Source: Thermoplasmata archaeon (lineage in GTDB: Archaea; Thermoplasmatota; Thermoplasmata; Lutacidiplasmatales; UBA184). From it: DNA of 9,453 nt. The stretch lies in assembly GCA_022750355.1 (NCBI GenBank), contig JAKIVW010000026.1, forward strand, positions 4,784 through 14,236. The letters run 5' to 3'. The translations under genes and the position numbers were made by a program. The notes below the pieces were generated by a model, which searched no databases, was not told the DNA's origin, and worked only from the letters and a program-made list of their open reading frames with translations. This document shows, piece after piece, positions 1 to 6,243 of this stretch (position 1 is its first letter; each line of letters begins with the position of its first letter).

Positions 1-396
1 TTGGAGCGGAGCCCCCACCTTCGGCCGGCCGTTCCGCCACCGGACCTCGATCTCGACCTGCTCTTCGCGAGTGTCGAGACCATGCGGAAGAAGGACCCCC
101 GCTTCGTTCTATTCAGTCATTTCGGCCCAAGCCCGGATGGTGCATCGGACCTGGACGGGTATCGGGCGATCGTGACCGACTGGAAGGATGTGGCGCTCGC
201 GGCCGCCCGGGAGAACCCCGACTCGGAGTACGTGGCCCGCCGCCTCGAGGAGCACGACGCGATCACCTTGCGGACGGAGGGCGTTTCCCCGTCCGAGGCC
301 GAACGCGAGTCACTGGTCTCCGGGTACGACCTAGCGGCGAAAGGATTTCTCCGGTATTTTGACACGCACGGGGAGATTCCGTCGAGGGCCCCCTGA
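1..396 (+). CDS. MBL-fold metallohydrolase, C-terminal part (5' end outside window)
   Basis: This is the last 131 residues of what appears to be a metallo-beta-lactamase-fold hydrolase. The segment PRFVLFSHFG (about residues 33-42) fits the late MBL motif in which a Ser-His-Phe/Tyr-Gly turn supplies the last metal-ligand histidine (His40 here). It is preceded by a 'PPDLDLDLLFASVETMRKKDP' type stretch (residues 13-33) that in this family leads into that strand. The rest is a helical C-terminal tail. The early metal motif HxHxDH is not in the window, so the gene almost certainly starts upstream; the TTG at base 1 is only the window edge. Substrate cannot be told. It stops at TGA 394-396, and the transporter frame begins at once, suggesting co-transcription. 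The family call rests on the His40 region only. Confidence 0.72.
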   Translation: MERSPHLRPAVPPPDLDLDLLFASVETMRKKDPRFVLFSHFGPSPDGASDLDGYRAIVTDWKDVALAAARENPDSEYVARRLEEHDAITLRTEGVSPSEAERESLVSGYDLAAKGFLRYFDTHGEIPSRAP

Positions 397-443
397 CGAC
401 GCTCGCGCCTCCGGCCCGGCGGCAGGCCGCCGCGGCGCTCCTG

Positions 444-1643
444 TTGGCGCGTTCGGTGTACGCGTTCAACTGGTACAACGTCGGGGCGGTACTCCCGCTC
501 GTCGGGAGCGCGCTGGGTGCGACGACCCCCCAACTGGGAATCGTCCTGGGCTCCTTTCTGGCCGGAGCCGGCCTCTTCCAACTGCCGGCCGGTTTTGCCG
601 CCCTGCGTTGGGGAAATCGGGCGGTCGCCATCGCAGCGTTGGTGATCATGGGCGTATTCTGCCTCGCCTCTGCCTTTTCGCCGAACTGGGTCGTGCTTGC
701 CCTGTTGCGATTCGGGGCGGGGGCCGGGGCCGCCTGCTTTTTCGCGCCGGCTCTCGGGTTGGTGGCGTCGTACTACCCCGTCGGGTCTCGGGGACCGGTG
801 GTGGGTCTCTACAATGCCGGATTCAGCTTGGGGTCCGGGGTAGGGTTGTTCGCCGGTGCTTTCCTCGGCGCGGCCCTCGGCTGGGGTTGGGCCCTCGCGA
901 TCGGTGGGCTCGCGCTGCTCGGTTTCGCGCTCTTGGCCCCGGTCGTACTACCCAAATCCGAATCGCTGCCCGCCCATCGCTCCCTCCGAGAACTTTGGCA
1001 GGCGAGTCGACCGGTCCTCGTTTCTCGCGACCTGTGGGCGCTGTCGCTCTCCTTCATGGGATTGTGGACCAGTTTCTATGTGGCCGCCCAGTACTTCGTT
1101 CAGTACGCGCACACCGTCCACCCGGCCTGGAGTCTGGCCCTCGCCGCCGGGTTACCGACCCTCATGATCGCGGTCGAGGTCGTGGGAGGGCCCCTCGGAG
1201 GTTGGCTCGCCGAACGGCGGGGGGACATGCGGGTCCTCCTCGGAGGTTTCGGGGCGGCCGCCGGAATCGCGGTTCTCCTAATCCCGTTCTCCAGTCTGGA
1301 AGAGCTCGTCGGCCTGTTCGCAGTGCTCGGGTTCTTGGACGGGGCCACGTTCGCGGTGCTCTACCTGCTTCCGACCTACCTGCCCGAGACACGGGGAGAG
1401 GGGCTGTCGCTGGGCCTCGGCCTACTGAACGCGATCCAAATCTTCGCGGGCAGCGCGCTGGCCATTGCGTTCGCGTACGTGGCGACCTACGCGGGCTACA
1501 CGGAAGCGTGGGTTTTGGCAGGGGCGTTCGGGCTCGCGACGCTCCCCCTGCTCTGGTTCGTGACCGGGCACCGGTACGTACCGCCGGACCCGGTCACGAA
1601 TGCTTCGGGGCCGGCGGTTCCTCCGATGGGTCGAGCAACGTGA
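444..1643 (+). CDS. Major facilitator superfamily (MFS) transporter
   Basis: A 399-residue, very hydrophobic protein with about twelve predicted membrane spans and no long soluble domain, the normal size for an MFS permease. The loop after span 2 has the MFS motif A shape, GFAALRWGNR (residues 50-59), and its pseudo-repeat in the second half reads GGWLAERRGD (252-261) after span 8. Spans 4-5 are glycine rich (LRFGAGAGAACFF, then GLYNAGFSLGSGVGLFAG). Substrate and direction of transport cannot be inferred. The start is uncertain: TTG 444 is the first conventional start, but the frame is open back to a stop at 360-362. A CTG at 393-395, overlapping the upstream gene's stop as CTGA and preceded by GAGG, would give a fuller first span with a basic N-terminus. 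The 3' end overlaps the oppositely oriented pyruvate kinase by 50 bases. Confidence 0.88.
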   Translation: MARSVYAFNWYNVGAVLPLVGSALGATTPQLGIVLGSFLAGAGLFQLPAGFAALRWGNRAVAIAALVIMGVFCLASAFSPNWVVLALLRFGAGAGAACFFAPALGLVASYYPVGSRGPVVGLYNAGFSLGSGVGLFAGAFLGAALGWGWALAIGGLALLGFALLAPVVLPKSESLPAHRSLRELWQASRPVLVSRDLWALSLSFMGLWTSFYVAAQYFVQYAHTVHPAWSLALAAGLPTLMIAVEVVGGPLGGWLAERRGDMRVLLGGFGAAAGIAVLLIPFSSLEELVGLFAVLGFLDGATFAVLYLLPTYLPETRGEGLSLGLGLLNAIQIFAGSALAIAFAYVATYAGYTEAWVLAGAFGLATLPLLWFVTGHRYVPPDPVTNASGPAVPPMGRAT

Positions 1644-3045
1644 CCAAATTGGTCGGGCGCCCGTCGACGGGGAAACCCAACGTCAGCACGATCGGACCCA
1701 GCTCGGCCAGACCCTCCGTGCGGGCCAATTCGATCGCCTGGTGTCGGAGCTCCATGATCTTGCCCTGGGTAGGTGAGGGACGAGCCTCGACCCCACGGAC
1801 CAGCGCGAGCCGCCGTCGGACGAGCGAGCGGCGAGTGAGAGCGACGACGGGGCAGGCCGGGCGCAGGGCGGCGATCAGACGCGCGGTGTGACCCGTATGT
1901 GTCGGAGTAACGATCACGCTCGCGTGAACGGCTTCCGCGAGGGTCACGGCCGCCGCCGCGACGGCCCGTTCCGGTGCCGAGGTCGGGTCGGAGGGAAAGG
2001 CGCGGACCAGTTCGCGGGTTCGCCGCGGGTCGAAGGCACTTTCGGTCGCCCGCGCGATGCGGTCGAGCCATTGGATCGCTTCGACCGGAAAGTGGCCCAC
2101 GGTGCTCTCCTCGCTCAACATGATCGCATCCGCGCCGTCCAGCACCGCGTTCGCGACGTCGGTCGCCTCGGCCCGGGTCGGTCGGGGGCTGTTCACCATA
2201 CTGAGAAGGACCTGGGTCGCTACGATCGCAAATCGCCCGGCGGCGTTCGCTCGGCCGATGAGGTCCTTCTGCTCGAGAGGGAGCTTCTCCAGGGCCACCT
2301 CGATGCCGAGGTCGCCGCGCGCAATCATGATTCCGTCCGCATCGGCCAGGATCCCATCGATCGATTTCAGCGCTTCCGCCCGCTCGATCTTGGCGATGAG
2401 ACCCACCTCCTTCCCGTCCGGCTGCTTGTCGAGCCACCGCCGGGCCGAGACGAGGTCGACCGAGTCGCGGACGAAGGACAGGGCAAGAAAATCGATCCCC
2501 TCCGCGAGGGCGACCTCCGCTCGCTTCCGGTCGGAGGCGTCGAATGCGCCGGTGGTCAATCGGGCATGCGGGAGATAAGCGCCGGCCCGCGACCGGACGA
2601 TCCCTCCGTTCACGACTCGGGCCTCGATCGAATTCGGTCCGGCGGAGGTCACTCGAAGCTCGACGCTCCCGTCCCCGAGAAGGATGGGATCGCCCGCCTT
2701 GGCGGCGCCGCGGAAGGACGGCAGCTCGAGCCGGACCCGGCGTCCATCTCCGGGAGCGGATTCCGAGTCAAAGCTCCAGCCATCACCCACCACTAGGCGA
2801 ATCTGGTCATTGGTGATCTCACCCAGCCGGAGCTTCGGGCCGGGGACGTCGGCAACAATGGCTACTTCACGCGCGGCTTGTCGGGCGGCCACGTGCATCG
2901 TCCGAAGGTAAGCTTGATGATCCCCCGTCGACCCGTGCGCGAGATTCAGCCTCAGGCCGTCGGCACCCGCGGTGATCAGGGCGATCATCTGGTCGGGGGT
3001 CTTGGTGGCTGGACCGACAGTAGCCAGGATCTTCGTTCGCCGCAT
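1594..3045 (-). CDS. pyk: Pyruvate kinase, predicted K+-independent type
   Basis: Converts phosphoenolpyruvate and ADP to pyruvate and ATP, the last step of glycolysis, in the cytosol. The protein is 483 residues, usual for the family. Visible motifs: KILATVGPAT at the N-terminus; LRLNLAHG (31-38) with Arg32 and Asn34; ADVPGPKLR (65-73); the active-site signature LIAKIERAEAL with catalytic Lys219 and Glu221; IARGDLGIE (241-249) binding the metal; ATQ (276-278); PRPTRAEATDVANAVLDGADAIMLSEEST; and a C-terminal alpha/beta domain with THTGHTARLIAALRP. Start ATG 3045 was chosen because the glycolytic core begins there and a TATA-like box lies about 26 bases upstream, implying a leaderless mRNA; the frame is open 28 codons further. 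Oddities: Lys71 and Val67 replace the Glu and Thr of K+-dependent enzymes, Ala36 replaces the usual Ser, and Leu281 replaces the Glu of ATQMLESM. Confidence 0.96.
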   Translation of the reverse strand: MRRTKILATVGPATKTPDQMIALITAGADGLRLNLAHGSTGDHQAYLRTMHVAARQAAREVAIVADVPGPKLRLGEITNDQIRLVVGDGWSFDSESAPGDGRRVRLELPSFRGAAKAGDPILLGDGSVELRVTSAGPNSIEARVVNGGIVRSRAGAYLPHARLTTGAFDASDRKRAEVALAEGIDFLALSFVRDSVDLVSARRWLDKQPDGKEVGLIAKIERAEALKSIDGILADADGIMIARGDLGIEVALEKLPLEQKDLIGRANAAGRFAIVATQVLLSMVNSPRPTRAEATDVANAVLDGADAIMLSEESTVGHFPVEAIQWLDRIARATESAFDPRRTRELVRAFPSDPTSAPERAVAAAAVTLAEAVHASVIVTPTHTGHTARLIAALRPACPVVALTRRSLVRRRLALVRGVEARPSPTQGKIMELRHQAIELARTEGLAELGPIVLTLGFPVDGRPTNLVTLLDPSEEPPAPKHS

Positions 3046-3066
3046 CGGTGAGCCATCCCGAGTAAG

Positions 3067-3074
3067 CACATATT
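3067..3074 (-). promoter_or_regulatory. TATA-like box of pyk
   Basis: On the minus strand this reads AATATGTG. Its centre is about 26 bases before the A of the pyk ATG at 3045, the archaeal TATA-to-start-site distance, so transcription would begin at or next to the start codon. There is no Shine-Dalgarno sequence before the ATG, which fits a leaderless message. Placement is by eye. Confidence 0.5.
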
Positions 3075-3199
3075 GGGGCCCACACATTGCGGGTATTCGC
3101 CACGAGCCGGCCGAGCCCTTTGAACCCAACTCGGTGACCGCATCGTCCGCCCTTGGGACCGAAGTTGGCGAGGCGCGTTTTTCCGGCTCGGTCGCAGAC

Positions 3200-3207
3200 T
3201 CTTTAGC
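3200..3207 (+). promoter_or_regulatory. TATA-like box of the tRNA-Gln gene
   Basis: TCTTTAGC, with the CTTTAG core at 3201-3206 and its centre about 28 bases before the tRNA 5' end. It resembles the archaeal box A (pyrimidine followed by TTTA) and sits in otherwise GC-rich sequence. It would start transcription a few bases before the mature tRNA. Confidence 0.5.
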
Positions 3208-3231
3208 GGAGACCGCTCGTGGTCCGACCGA

Positions 3232-3304
3232 AGCCCCGTGGTGTAGTGGCCAAGCATGCTGGCCTTTGGAGCCGGCGACAGCGGTTCGAATCCGCTCGGG
3301 GCTA
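3232..3304 (+). tRNA. tRNA-Gln, anticodon UUG
   Basis: A complete 73-base cloverleaf without intron. The acceptor stem is AGCCCCG (3232-3238) paired with CGGGGCT (3297-3303), with discriminator A3304. The D stem GTGT/GCAT holds a GG-containing loop. The anticodon stem CTGGC/GCCGG (3259-3263 with 3271-3275, including one T-G pair) closes the loop CTTTGGA, placing TTG at 3266-3268, which reads the glutamine codon CAA. The variable loop is four bases. The T arm is AGCGG, TTCGAAT, CCGCT. No CCA is encoded, so it must be added after transcription. The gene is divergent from pyk. Its last 18 bases recur exactly at 5246-5263, and looser copies occur at 6209 and 7011, which makes its 3' end a possible attachment site. 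Confidence 0.97.
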
Positions 3305-3341
3305 GATCTCCCTCGGCCCGGCTTGCCCTCGCCGAGACCGC

Positions 3342-3357
3342 TCCAAGCCGGCTTGGA
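3342..3357. repeat. 16-base perfect palindrome between tRNA-Gln and the methyltransferase gene
   Basis: TCCAAGCC followed directly by GGCTTGGA is a perfect dyad with no spacer, ending 39 bases before the methyltransferase ATG at 3397. A dyad of this size could be an operator for a dimeric regulator or a short hairpin after the tRNA. A looser pair, CTCGGC (3312-3317) and GCCGAG (3331-3336), lies just upstream. No function is shown by the sequence alone. Confidence 0.5.
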
Positions 3358-3396
3358 CCGGCCTTCGATCCAGGCTCGGGGTACTACTCCCGAATC

Positions 3397-4239
3397 ATGG
3401 GCGAGTCCGGACGAGCGAGACTACCGGGGGCACCCGCACGCCGAGCGCCCCGCGGGCGTGGCTACGCACGGCTCTTTGAAGCGTGGGACCCGATGTTCGC
3501 GGACACCGTCGACCCGACCCGCTACCACCGCATGGACGCCGTAGTCCGCATTCTCAGCGAGCACCGCCGTGAACGATGCACGGTCCTCGAACTCGGAAGC
3601 GGACCCGGTACCCTGGCCTCCCGTGTCATGCTCCAGTTCCCCGGCGCTAGGGTGGTCGCCTTGGACTCCGACCCCGTGCTTCTCAAGATCGGGAGGGAAG
3701 CCCTCCGTGACTCGCGGGCTCGGGTGAGCTGGGTCCTCGCGGACCTGCGAGAGCCGAACTGGCGGGCGGCCCTCCCGGTGCTGAGGTTCGATGCGGTGAT
3801 CAGCTCCCTTTCGTTGCACTGGCTCGAGGAAGACGACATACAAGGTGTCTATCGGGGTGCCCACGCGCTTCTTCGACCGTCCGGACTTCTGGTGAACCCA
3901 GATTTCCTGCCCCGGGACCGTCCTCGATCGGGCGATGAATCCGAGGGAACGGGAGACTGGACGGACCGCCCGGGGGGACGGACATCGACCGGCGTTCGGG
4001 CATTCAAGCAAGAGTGGACGAAGTGGTGGGGGACCGTGCAGGCCCATCCGACGTTGCGACCCGCGCTTCGTGACCGTTCACTGCGGATGCCCGGGTCCAT
4101 CCCGCCGAGGCGGACGTCCGGCCCCAAGCGACCGGGGTCCCTCGAGTTTCACATTCACGCCCTGAAGGCGGCCGGCTTCCGCAGGATCGAGGTTCGCTGG
4201 GAGGAAGGTAACTTTCGGGCCGTGGTCGGACGACCCTAG
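3397..4239 (+). CDS. Class I SAM-dependent methyltransferase
   Basis: A 280-residue protein of the Rossmann-type methyltransferases that move a methyl group from S-adenosylmethionine; the acceptor is unknown. The SAM motif I is VLELGSGPGT (63-72); the acidic end of strand 2, VVALDSD (86-92), should bind the ribose; VLADLREP (113-120) is the next SAM contact; and FDAVISSLSLHWLEEDD (131-147) is the motif IV/post region, whose 'SSLSLHWL' wording resembles BioC/trans-aconitate methyltransferase relatives. The C-terminal third holds a basic, Pro/Gly-rich insert (about 172-200) before a final strand pair. I chose ATG 3397 because the in-frame codons upstream run into the tRNA gene. There is no clear TATA box or Shine-Dalgarno sequence, so read-through from the tRNA promoter is possible. 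Confidence 0.85.
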   Translation: MGESGRARLPGAPARRAPRGRGYARLFEAWDPMFADTVDPTRYHRMDAVVRILSEHRRERCTVLELGSGPGTLASRVMLQFPGARVVALDSDPVLLKIGREALRDSRARVSWVLADLREPNWRAALPVLRFDAVISSLSLHWLEEDDIQGVYRGAHALLRPSGLLVNPDFLPRDRPRSGDESEGTGDWTDRPGGRTSTGVRAFKQEWTKWWGTVQAHPTLRPALRDRSLRMPGSIPPRRTSGPKRPGSLEFHIHALKAAGFRRIEVRWEEGNFRAVVGRP

Positions 4240-4309
4240 CGGAGCGGCCGATCTCGCTGAAGATGGGTTCCCCACGATCGTAACGCCGCCCGGACCCCCT
4301 CCGTGCGCT

Positions 4310-4324
4310 GCCTCGAACCGAGGC
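4310..4324. repeat. Small hairpin upstream of vapBC
   Basis: GCCTCG (4310-4315) and CGAGGC (4319-4324) form a perfect six-base inverted repeat with the three-base loop AAC. It lies 70 bases after the methyltransferase stop and about 85 bases before the vapB TATA box. No T-run follows, so it is not a convincing terminator. Apart from this, bases 4240-4410 hold nothing I recognise. Confidence 0.35.
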
Positions 4325-4410
4325 GGGGCTATCCTGAGGGCCGGAGGAGCGTCGGGCGGGTGACCGGCGGCGGACCCGTTGCGCGTGCCTACCCTTGAAC
4401 TTGGCAACCC

Positions 4411-4420
4411 TCATATATCC
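4411..4420 (+). promoter_or_regulatory. TATA box of vapBC
   Basis: TCATATATCC is the most AT-rich, best-formed TATA element in the window. Its centre lies about 26 bases before the ATG at 4441, so the predicted transcript starts at or beside that ATG and is leaderless. It decides the vapB start in favour of ATG 4441 over the in-frame GTG 4432. Confidence 0.72.
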
Positions 4421-4440
4421 GTATTACACATGTGTATTAC
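4421..4440. promoter_or_regulatory. Palindromic operator candidate of vapBC
   Basis: GTATTACACATGTGTATTAC is palindromic at 18 of 20 positions, with a perfect core ACACATGTGT. It fills the space between the TATA box and the vapB ATG, exactly where a bound repressor would block polymerase recruitment or initiation. VapB antitoxins and VapBC complexes are known to bind palindromes in their own promoters, so autoregulation is the natural reading; binding itself is inferred. Confidence 0.65.
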
Positions 4441-4659
4441 ATGAACGAAATTGAGGTCGTCGGACCTGTTCGGAGGATGGGGAACAGCCTGGCCGTGGTA
4501 ATCCCGTCCAAGGACGCGAAGCGCGCGCACATTTCCGAGGGCGTCCCGGTGCGTGCGCGCGTTTCGGTTGACGTCCCCAAAGCGTTCGGCCTGCTGAAGG
4601 GCGTCGCCGAGGGATCGTTCGATCGCCGGAAGGAGAAGCAGTGGCGTGACCGCCTCTAA
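4441..4659 (+). CDS. vapB: VapB antitoxin, SpoVT/AbrB type
   Basis: A 72-residue antitoxin predicted to bind and neutralise the PIN toxin encoded next to it and to repress the shared promoter. The N-terminal half is an AbrB-like swapped-hairpin DNA-binding domain: EIEVVGPVRRMGNSLAVVIP (3-22) followed by SKDAKRAHISEGVPVRARV. The RRMGNS-(hydrophobic)-IP wording is typical of AbrB-type VapB. The C-terminal tail, about residues 48-72 (FGLLKGVAEGSFDRRKEKQWRD), is charged and helical and would lie in the toxin active-site groove. The start is ATG 4441, set by the TATA spacing; GTG 4432 would add only Met-Tyr-Tyr. It overlaps vapC by 14 bases, indicating translational coupling. It is less GC-rich around the start than its neighbours. 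Confidence 0.9.
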   Translation: MNEIEVVGPVRRMGNSLAVVIPSKDAKRAHISEGVPVRARVSVDVPKAFGLLKGVAEGSFDRRKEKQWRDRL

Positions 4660-5047
4660 GGTCCTATTTGACACATGGGCTTGGTGGGAGGTGCTGCAGG
4701 GTAGCGAGGTGGGCGCAGCACTCCAGCGGCGGTACCTCGATGCCCCGGGGGTCCAGGTTCTGACCTCCGCTATCAGCCTCGGCGAACTTTCGGCCAAGCT
4801 CTCTTCCCAGGGGTCAGAGGAGTCGATTCCACCCACCGTCAGCAGTATCCGGCGCGCCAGCGCAGTCCTGGACCTGACCGGAGAGCTCGCCGTCGAAGCG
4901 GGAATCCTGCGCACGCGACTGCGGAAGCGTTCAAAGTCCGCGAGTCTCGCCGATGGAATCGTACTCGCAACGGCAAGGCAGAACGGCGCGCGGCTCGTCT
5001 CCAACGATCGAGCATTCACCGGGGAGAACGACGTCACATCCCGGTGA
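4646..5047 (+). CDS. vapC: VapC toxin, PIN-domain ribonuclease
   Basis: A 133-residue PIN-domain protein, normal size for VapC toxins, which are Mg2+-dependent RNases that cut tRNA or rRNA and stop translation. The four acidic positions are all present: Asp9 in KVLFDTWAWWE, Glu47 in ISLGELSAKL, Asp103 in LADGIVLATA, and Asp121 in VSNDRAFTG. The enzyme should therefore be active, and nothing points to decay. Its target cannot be predicted. GTG 4646 is the start; it lies inside the end of vapB, and AGGAG at 4631-4635 gives a Shine-Dalgarno match ten bases upstream. It is the second gene of the vapBC unit driven from the TATA box at 4411. Nearby tRNA-derived repeats fit the usual habit of such pairs of living in mobile islands (inference). 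Confidence 0.92.
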   Translation: MTASKVLFDTWAWWEVLQGSEVGAALQRRYLDAPGVQVLTSAISLGELSAKLSSQGSEESIPPTVSSIRRASAVLDLTGELAVEAGILRTRLRKRSKSASLADGIVLATARQNGARLVSNDRAFTGENDVTSR

Positions 5048-5347
5048 CTCCGCCCCTGGGAAGACGGATGTCGGACGCTAGGGGCCCCCGCCGGGCATGT
5101 CTAGGGTTCTGCGCGAGCCCCTTGGCCCTGTCCCTGGAATCCGGCAATCAGGCGTAGCCGAGCGCCCTATCGGCGCCGGATTTAAGTGCGCTCCGTTGGA
5201 AGGTCGAACGTCAGCAGTGTATCCCCGTCGTGCTACAACAGCAGGCGAATCCGCTCGGGGCTATGGTCCGAATCTGCCAGGGGCTATGCGGTGCGTTCCT
5301 CTGAACTGGATACAGGAAACCGCGGGAAGAGTGACTGCCCGATGCGG
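5048..5347. other. Intergenic stretch after vapC with hairpin, AT patch and repeat A
   Basis: No convincing protein gene. From left to right it holds a five-base hairpin GCGCC-CTATC-GGCGC (5162-5176), an isolated TATA-like patch GATTTAAGT (5179-5187), and the tRNA-3'-like repeat A at 5236-5286. If the AT patch is a promoter, a transcript starting near 5210 would include repeat A and run antisense into the methyltransferase gene that ends at 5348. I see nothing else, and no T-rich terminator. Confidence 0.5.
5236..5286 (+). repeat. Repeat A: tandem pair resembling the tRNA-Gln 3' end
   Basis: Bases 5246-5263, CGAATCCGCTCGGGGCTA, are identical to the last 18 bases of tRNA-Gln (3287-3304), and the similarity continues left to CAACAGCAGG against CGACAGCGGTT. 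A second, looser copy follows at 5265-5286, matching the tRNA end at 18 of 22 positions. The T stem-loop is broken in the first half, so this is not a tRNA gene. The pair recurs as repeats C and B. It could be an attachment-site remnant or a tRNA-derived dispersed repeat. Confidence 0.7.
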
Positions 5348-6079
5348 TTACGGTCGAACTTGAATCGCCGCCCGTCGTAGGCGTGCAAATCGGGCCGGAT
5401 AACCTCGGGCATTTGGAATGGCATGGTGTAGGCCGCGAAACACGCTTTCCGGTAGATAGCCAAAACCGGTAATTTCCTCCAGCCCAGTACCAAATCGTGC
5501 CTCAATCTCGAATCCCCTTTTTCGAAAAATCGATTCGGTGGTCGCGGCTGAAAGTTGCTCACCTTCGCCCATGCACTCCACCCTTCCCCCGTTTCTGTCT
5601 CCTTCATTCCGATTGGGGGTCGACCCTGGCGCGATTCGCAAGCGGTTCCAGAGTGCGTATTGCACGGTTCGGATAGACGGTCGCGGGTAGTACGAAAGGA
5701 CAACGATTCCATCCGGTCGAAGCACTCTTCGGACTTCAGTTAGGAGGACCTCCGGTCGGGGTGAAAGGTGGAAGACTCGAATGAGAACAACAGCAGAAAA
5801 GGAGCCGGCGGCAAAAGGCAATCGGTGGCCGTCACCGACCACCCAAGCCGCATTTCCGGACATGTCTCGGCCGGCCCGGGCCCTTCGGAGAAATTCCAAA
5901 CCTGAATCTAATGCCACGATGCGCCCCGAGACTTTCTCCAGGAAGTCGAGCAGCCGTCCGGTCCCCGAACCTATCTCGAGCAGGTCTCGGCAATCGGCTC
6001 GGGTTAGCAGGTCCGATACTATCTGGAGTTCAAGCCTAGTGGTCCGATCAGAGGGCGGAACCCCGAGAACGTACGGCAT
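5348..6079 (-). CDS. Class I SAM-dependent methyltransferase (Methyltransf_11-like)
   Basis: A 243-residue methyltransferase, acceptor unknown. SAM motif I is LLEIGSGTGRLL (33-44); IVALDSG (54-60) gives the acidic ribose-binding residue Asp58; VVGDGHRLPFAAGSFSAVV (80-98) is the classical Asp83 and 'LPF' motif; and RVFHLSPRPEVLLTEVRRVLRPDG (101-124) is the helix before strand 5, typical of the UbiE/Methyltransf_11 group. After YYPRPSIRTVQYALWNRL it diverges, with a Gly/Asn-rich segment and a basic tail. Start ATG 6079 has GAGG seven bases upstream (6087-6090). It is not closely similar by eye to the methyltransferase at 3397. Three 60-base rows inside it have about 55, 48 and 53% GC by hand count, against 67% for a row of pyruvate kinase, suggesting foreign origin. 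It sits between repeats A and C. Confidence 0.87.
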   Translation of the reverse strand: MPYVLGVPPSDRTTRLELQIVSDLLTRADCRDLLEIGSGTGRLLDFLEKVSGRIVALDSGLEFLRRARAGRDMSGNAAWVVGDGHRLPFAAGSFSAVVLIRVFHLSPRPEVLLTEVRRVLRPDGIVVLSYYPRPSIRTVQYALWNRLRIAPGSTPNRNEGDRNGGRVECMGEGEQLSAATTESIFRKRGFEIEARFGTGLEEITGFGYLPESVFRGLHHAIPNARGYPARFARLRRAAIQVRP

Positions 6080-6180
6080 TCCTTATCCTCAGCGGGAAAG
6101 GACGAATCTGAGGCATAGCCTTGCCCCCGATTGACCAGGGTCCCATCGGAAGCTCAACCGACCCCCGCCGATCACCGTTC

Positions 6181-6200
6181 GAGGGGTGTATTCGCCCCTC
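6181..6200. repeat. Eight-base stem hairpin just before repeat C
   Basis: GAGGGGTG (6181-6188) pairs with CGCCCCTC (6193-6200), including one T-G pair, around the four-base loop TATT. It is followed by TTTC and then, nine bases on, repeat C. It is too far from any gene end to be an ordinary terminator. Hairpins also precede repeats A and B, so it may belong to a larger structured element. Confidence 0.5.
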
Positions 6201-6208
6201 TTTCGGGC

Positions 6209-6243
6209 CGAATCCGCTTGAGGCTACGGTTCAAATCCGACCG
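6209..6243 (+). repeat. Repeat C: tRNA-Gln 3'-end-like pair
   Basis: Bases 6209-6226 match the last 18 bases of tRNA-Gln at 16 positions, and the next 17 bases form a second T-arm-like unit with CGG, TTCAAAT, CCG (6228-6240). It shares GAGGCT with repeat B rather than the GGGGCT of the tRNA and repeat A. It lies in the divergent region, in the same direction as the tRNA and the other copies. Confidence 0.6.

Noticed and set aside
359..1891. Long open frame on the plus strand through the MFS gene and into pyk
   Set aside because: Its product is an Arg/Gly/Pro-rich string without domain features, and it overlaps two clear genes; it is a GC-rich shadow frame.
1496..2437. Long minus-strand open frame overlapping pyk in another frame
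   Set aside because: It is Arg-rich, has no recognisable domain, and lies inside the well-supported pyruvate kinase.
3359..3383. A further tRNA-3'-end-like copy (CGGCCTTCGATCC then CTCGGGGTA) right after the tRNA gene
   Set aside because: The resemblance needs gaps and lacks the paired second unit, so chance similarity in GC-rich sequence is too likely.
3256..3396. N-terminal extension of the methyltransferase starting inside tRNA-Gln
   Set aside because: The extension is translated tRNA sequence and has no conserved feature; ATG 3397 precedes the domain.
4314..4331. Possible fourth repeat copy, ending in CGGGGCTA, upstream of vapBC
   Set aside because: Only about 13 of 18 positions match, and the segment is partly explained by the GCCTCG/CGAGGC hairpin.
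5284..5712. Minus-strand open frame of 142 codons that could suggest a frameshift at the end of the second methyltransferase
   Set aside because: The methyltransferase frame runs smoothly to its own stop at 5348 with a plausible C-terminus, and the alternative frame has no domain signature.
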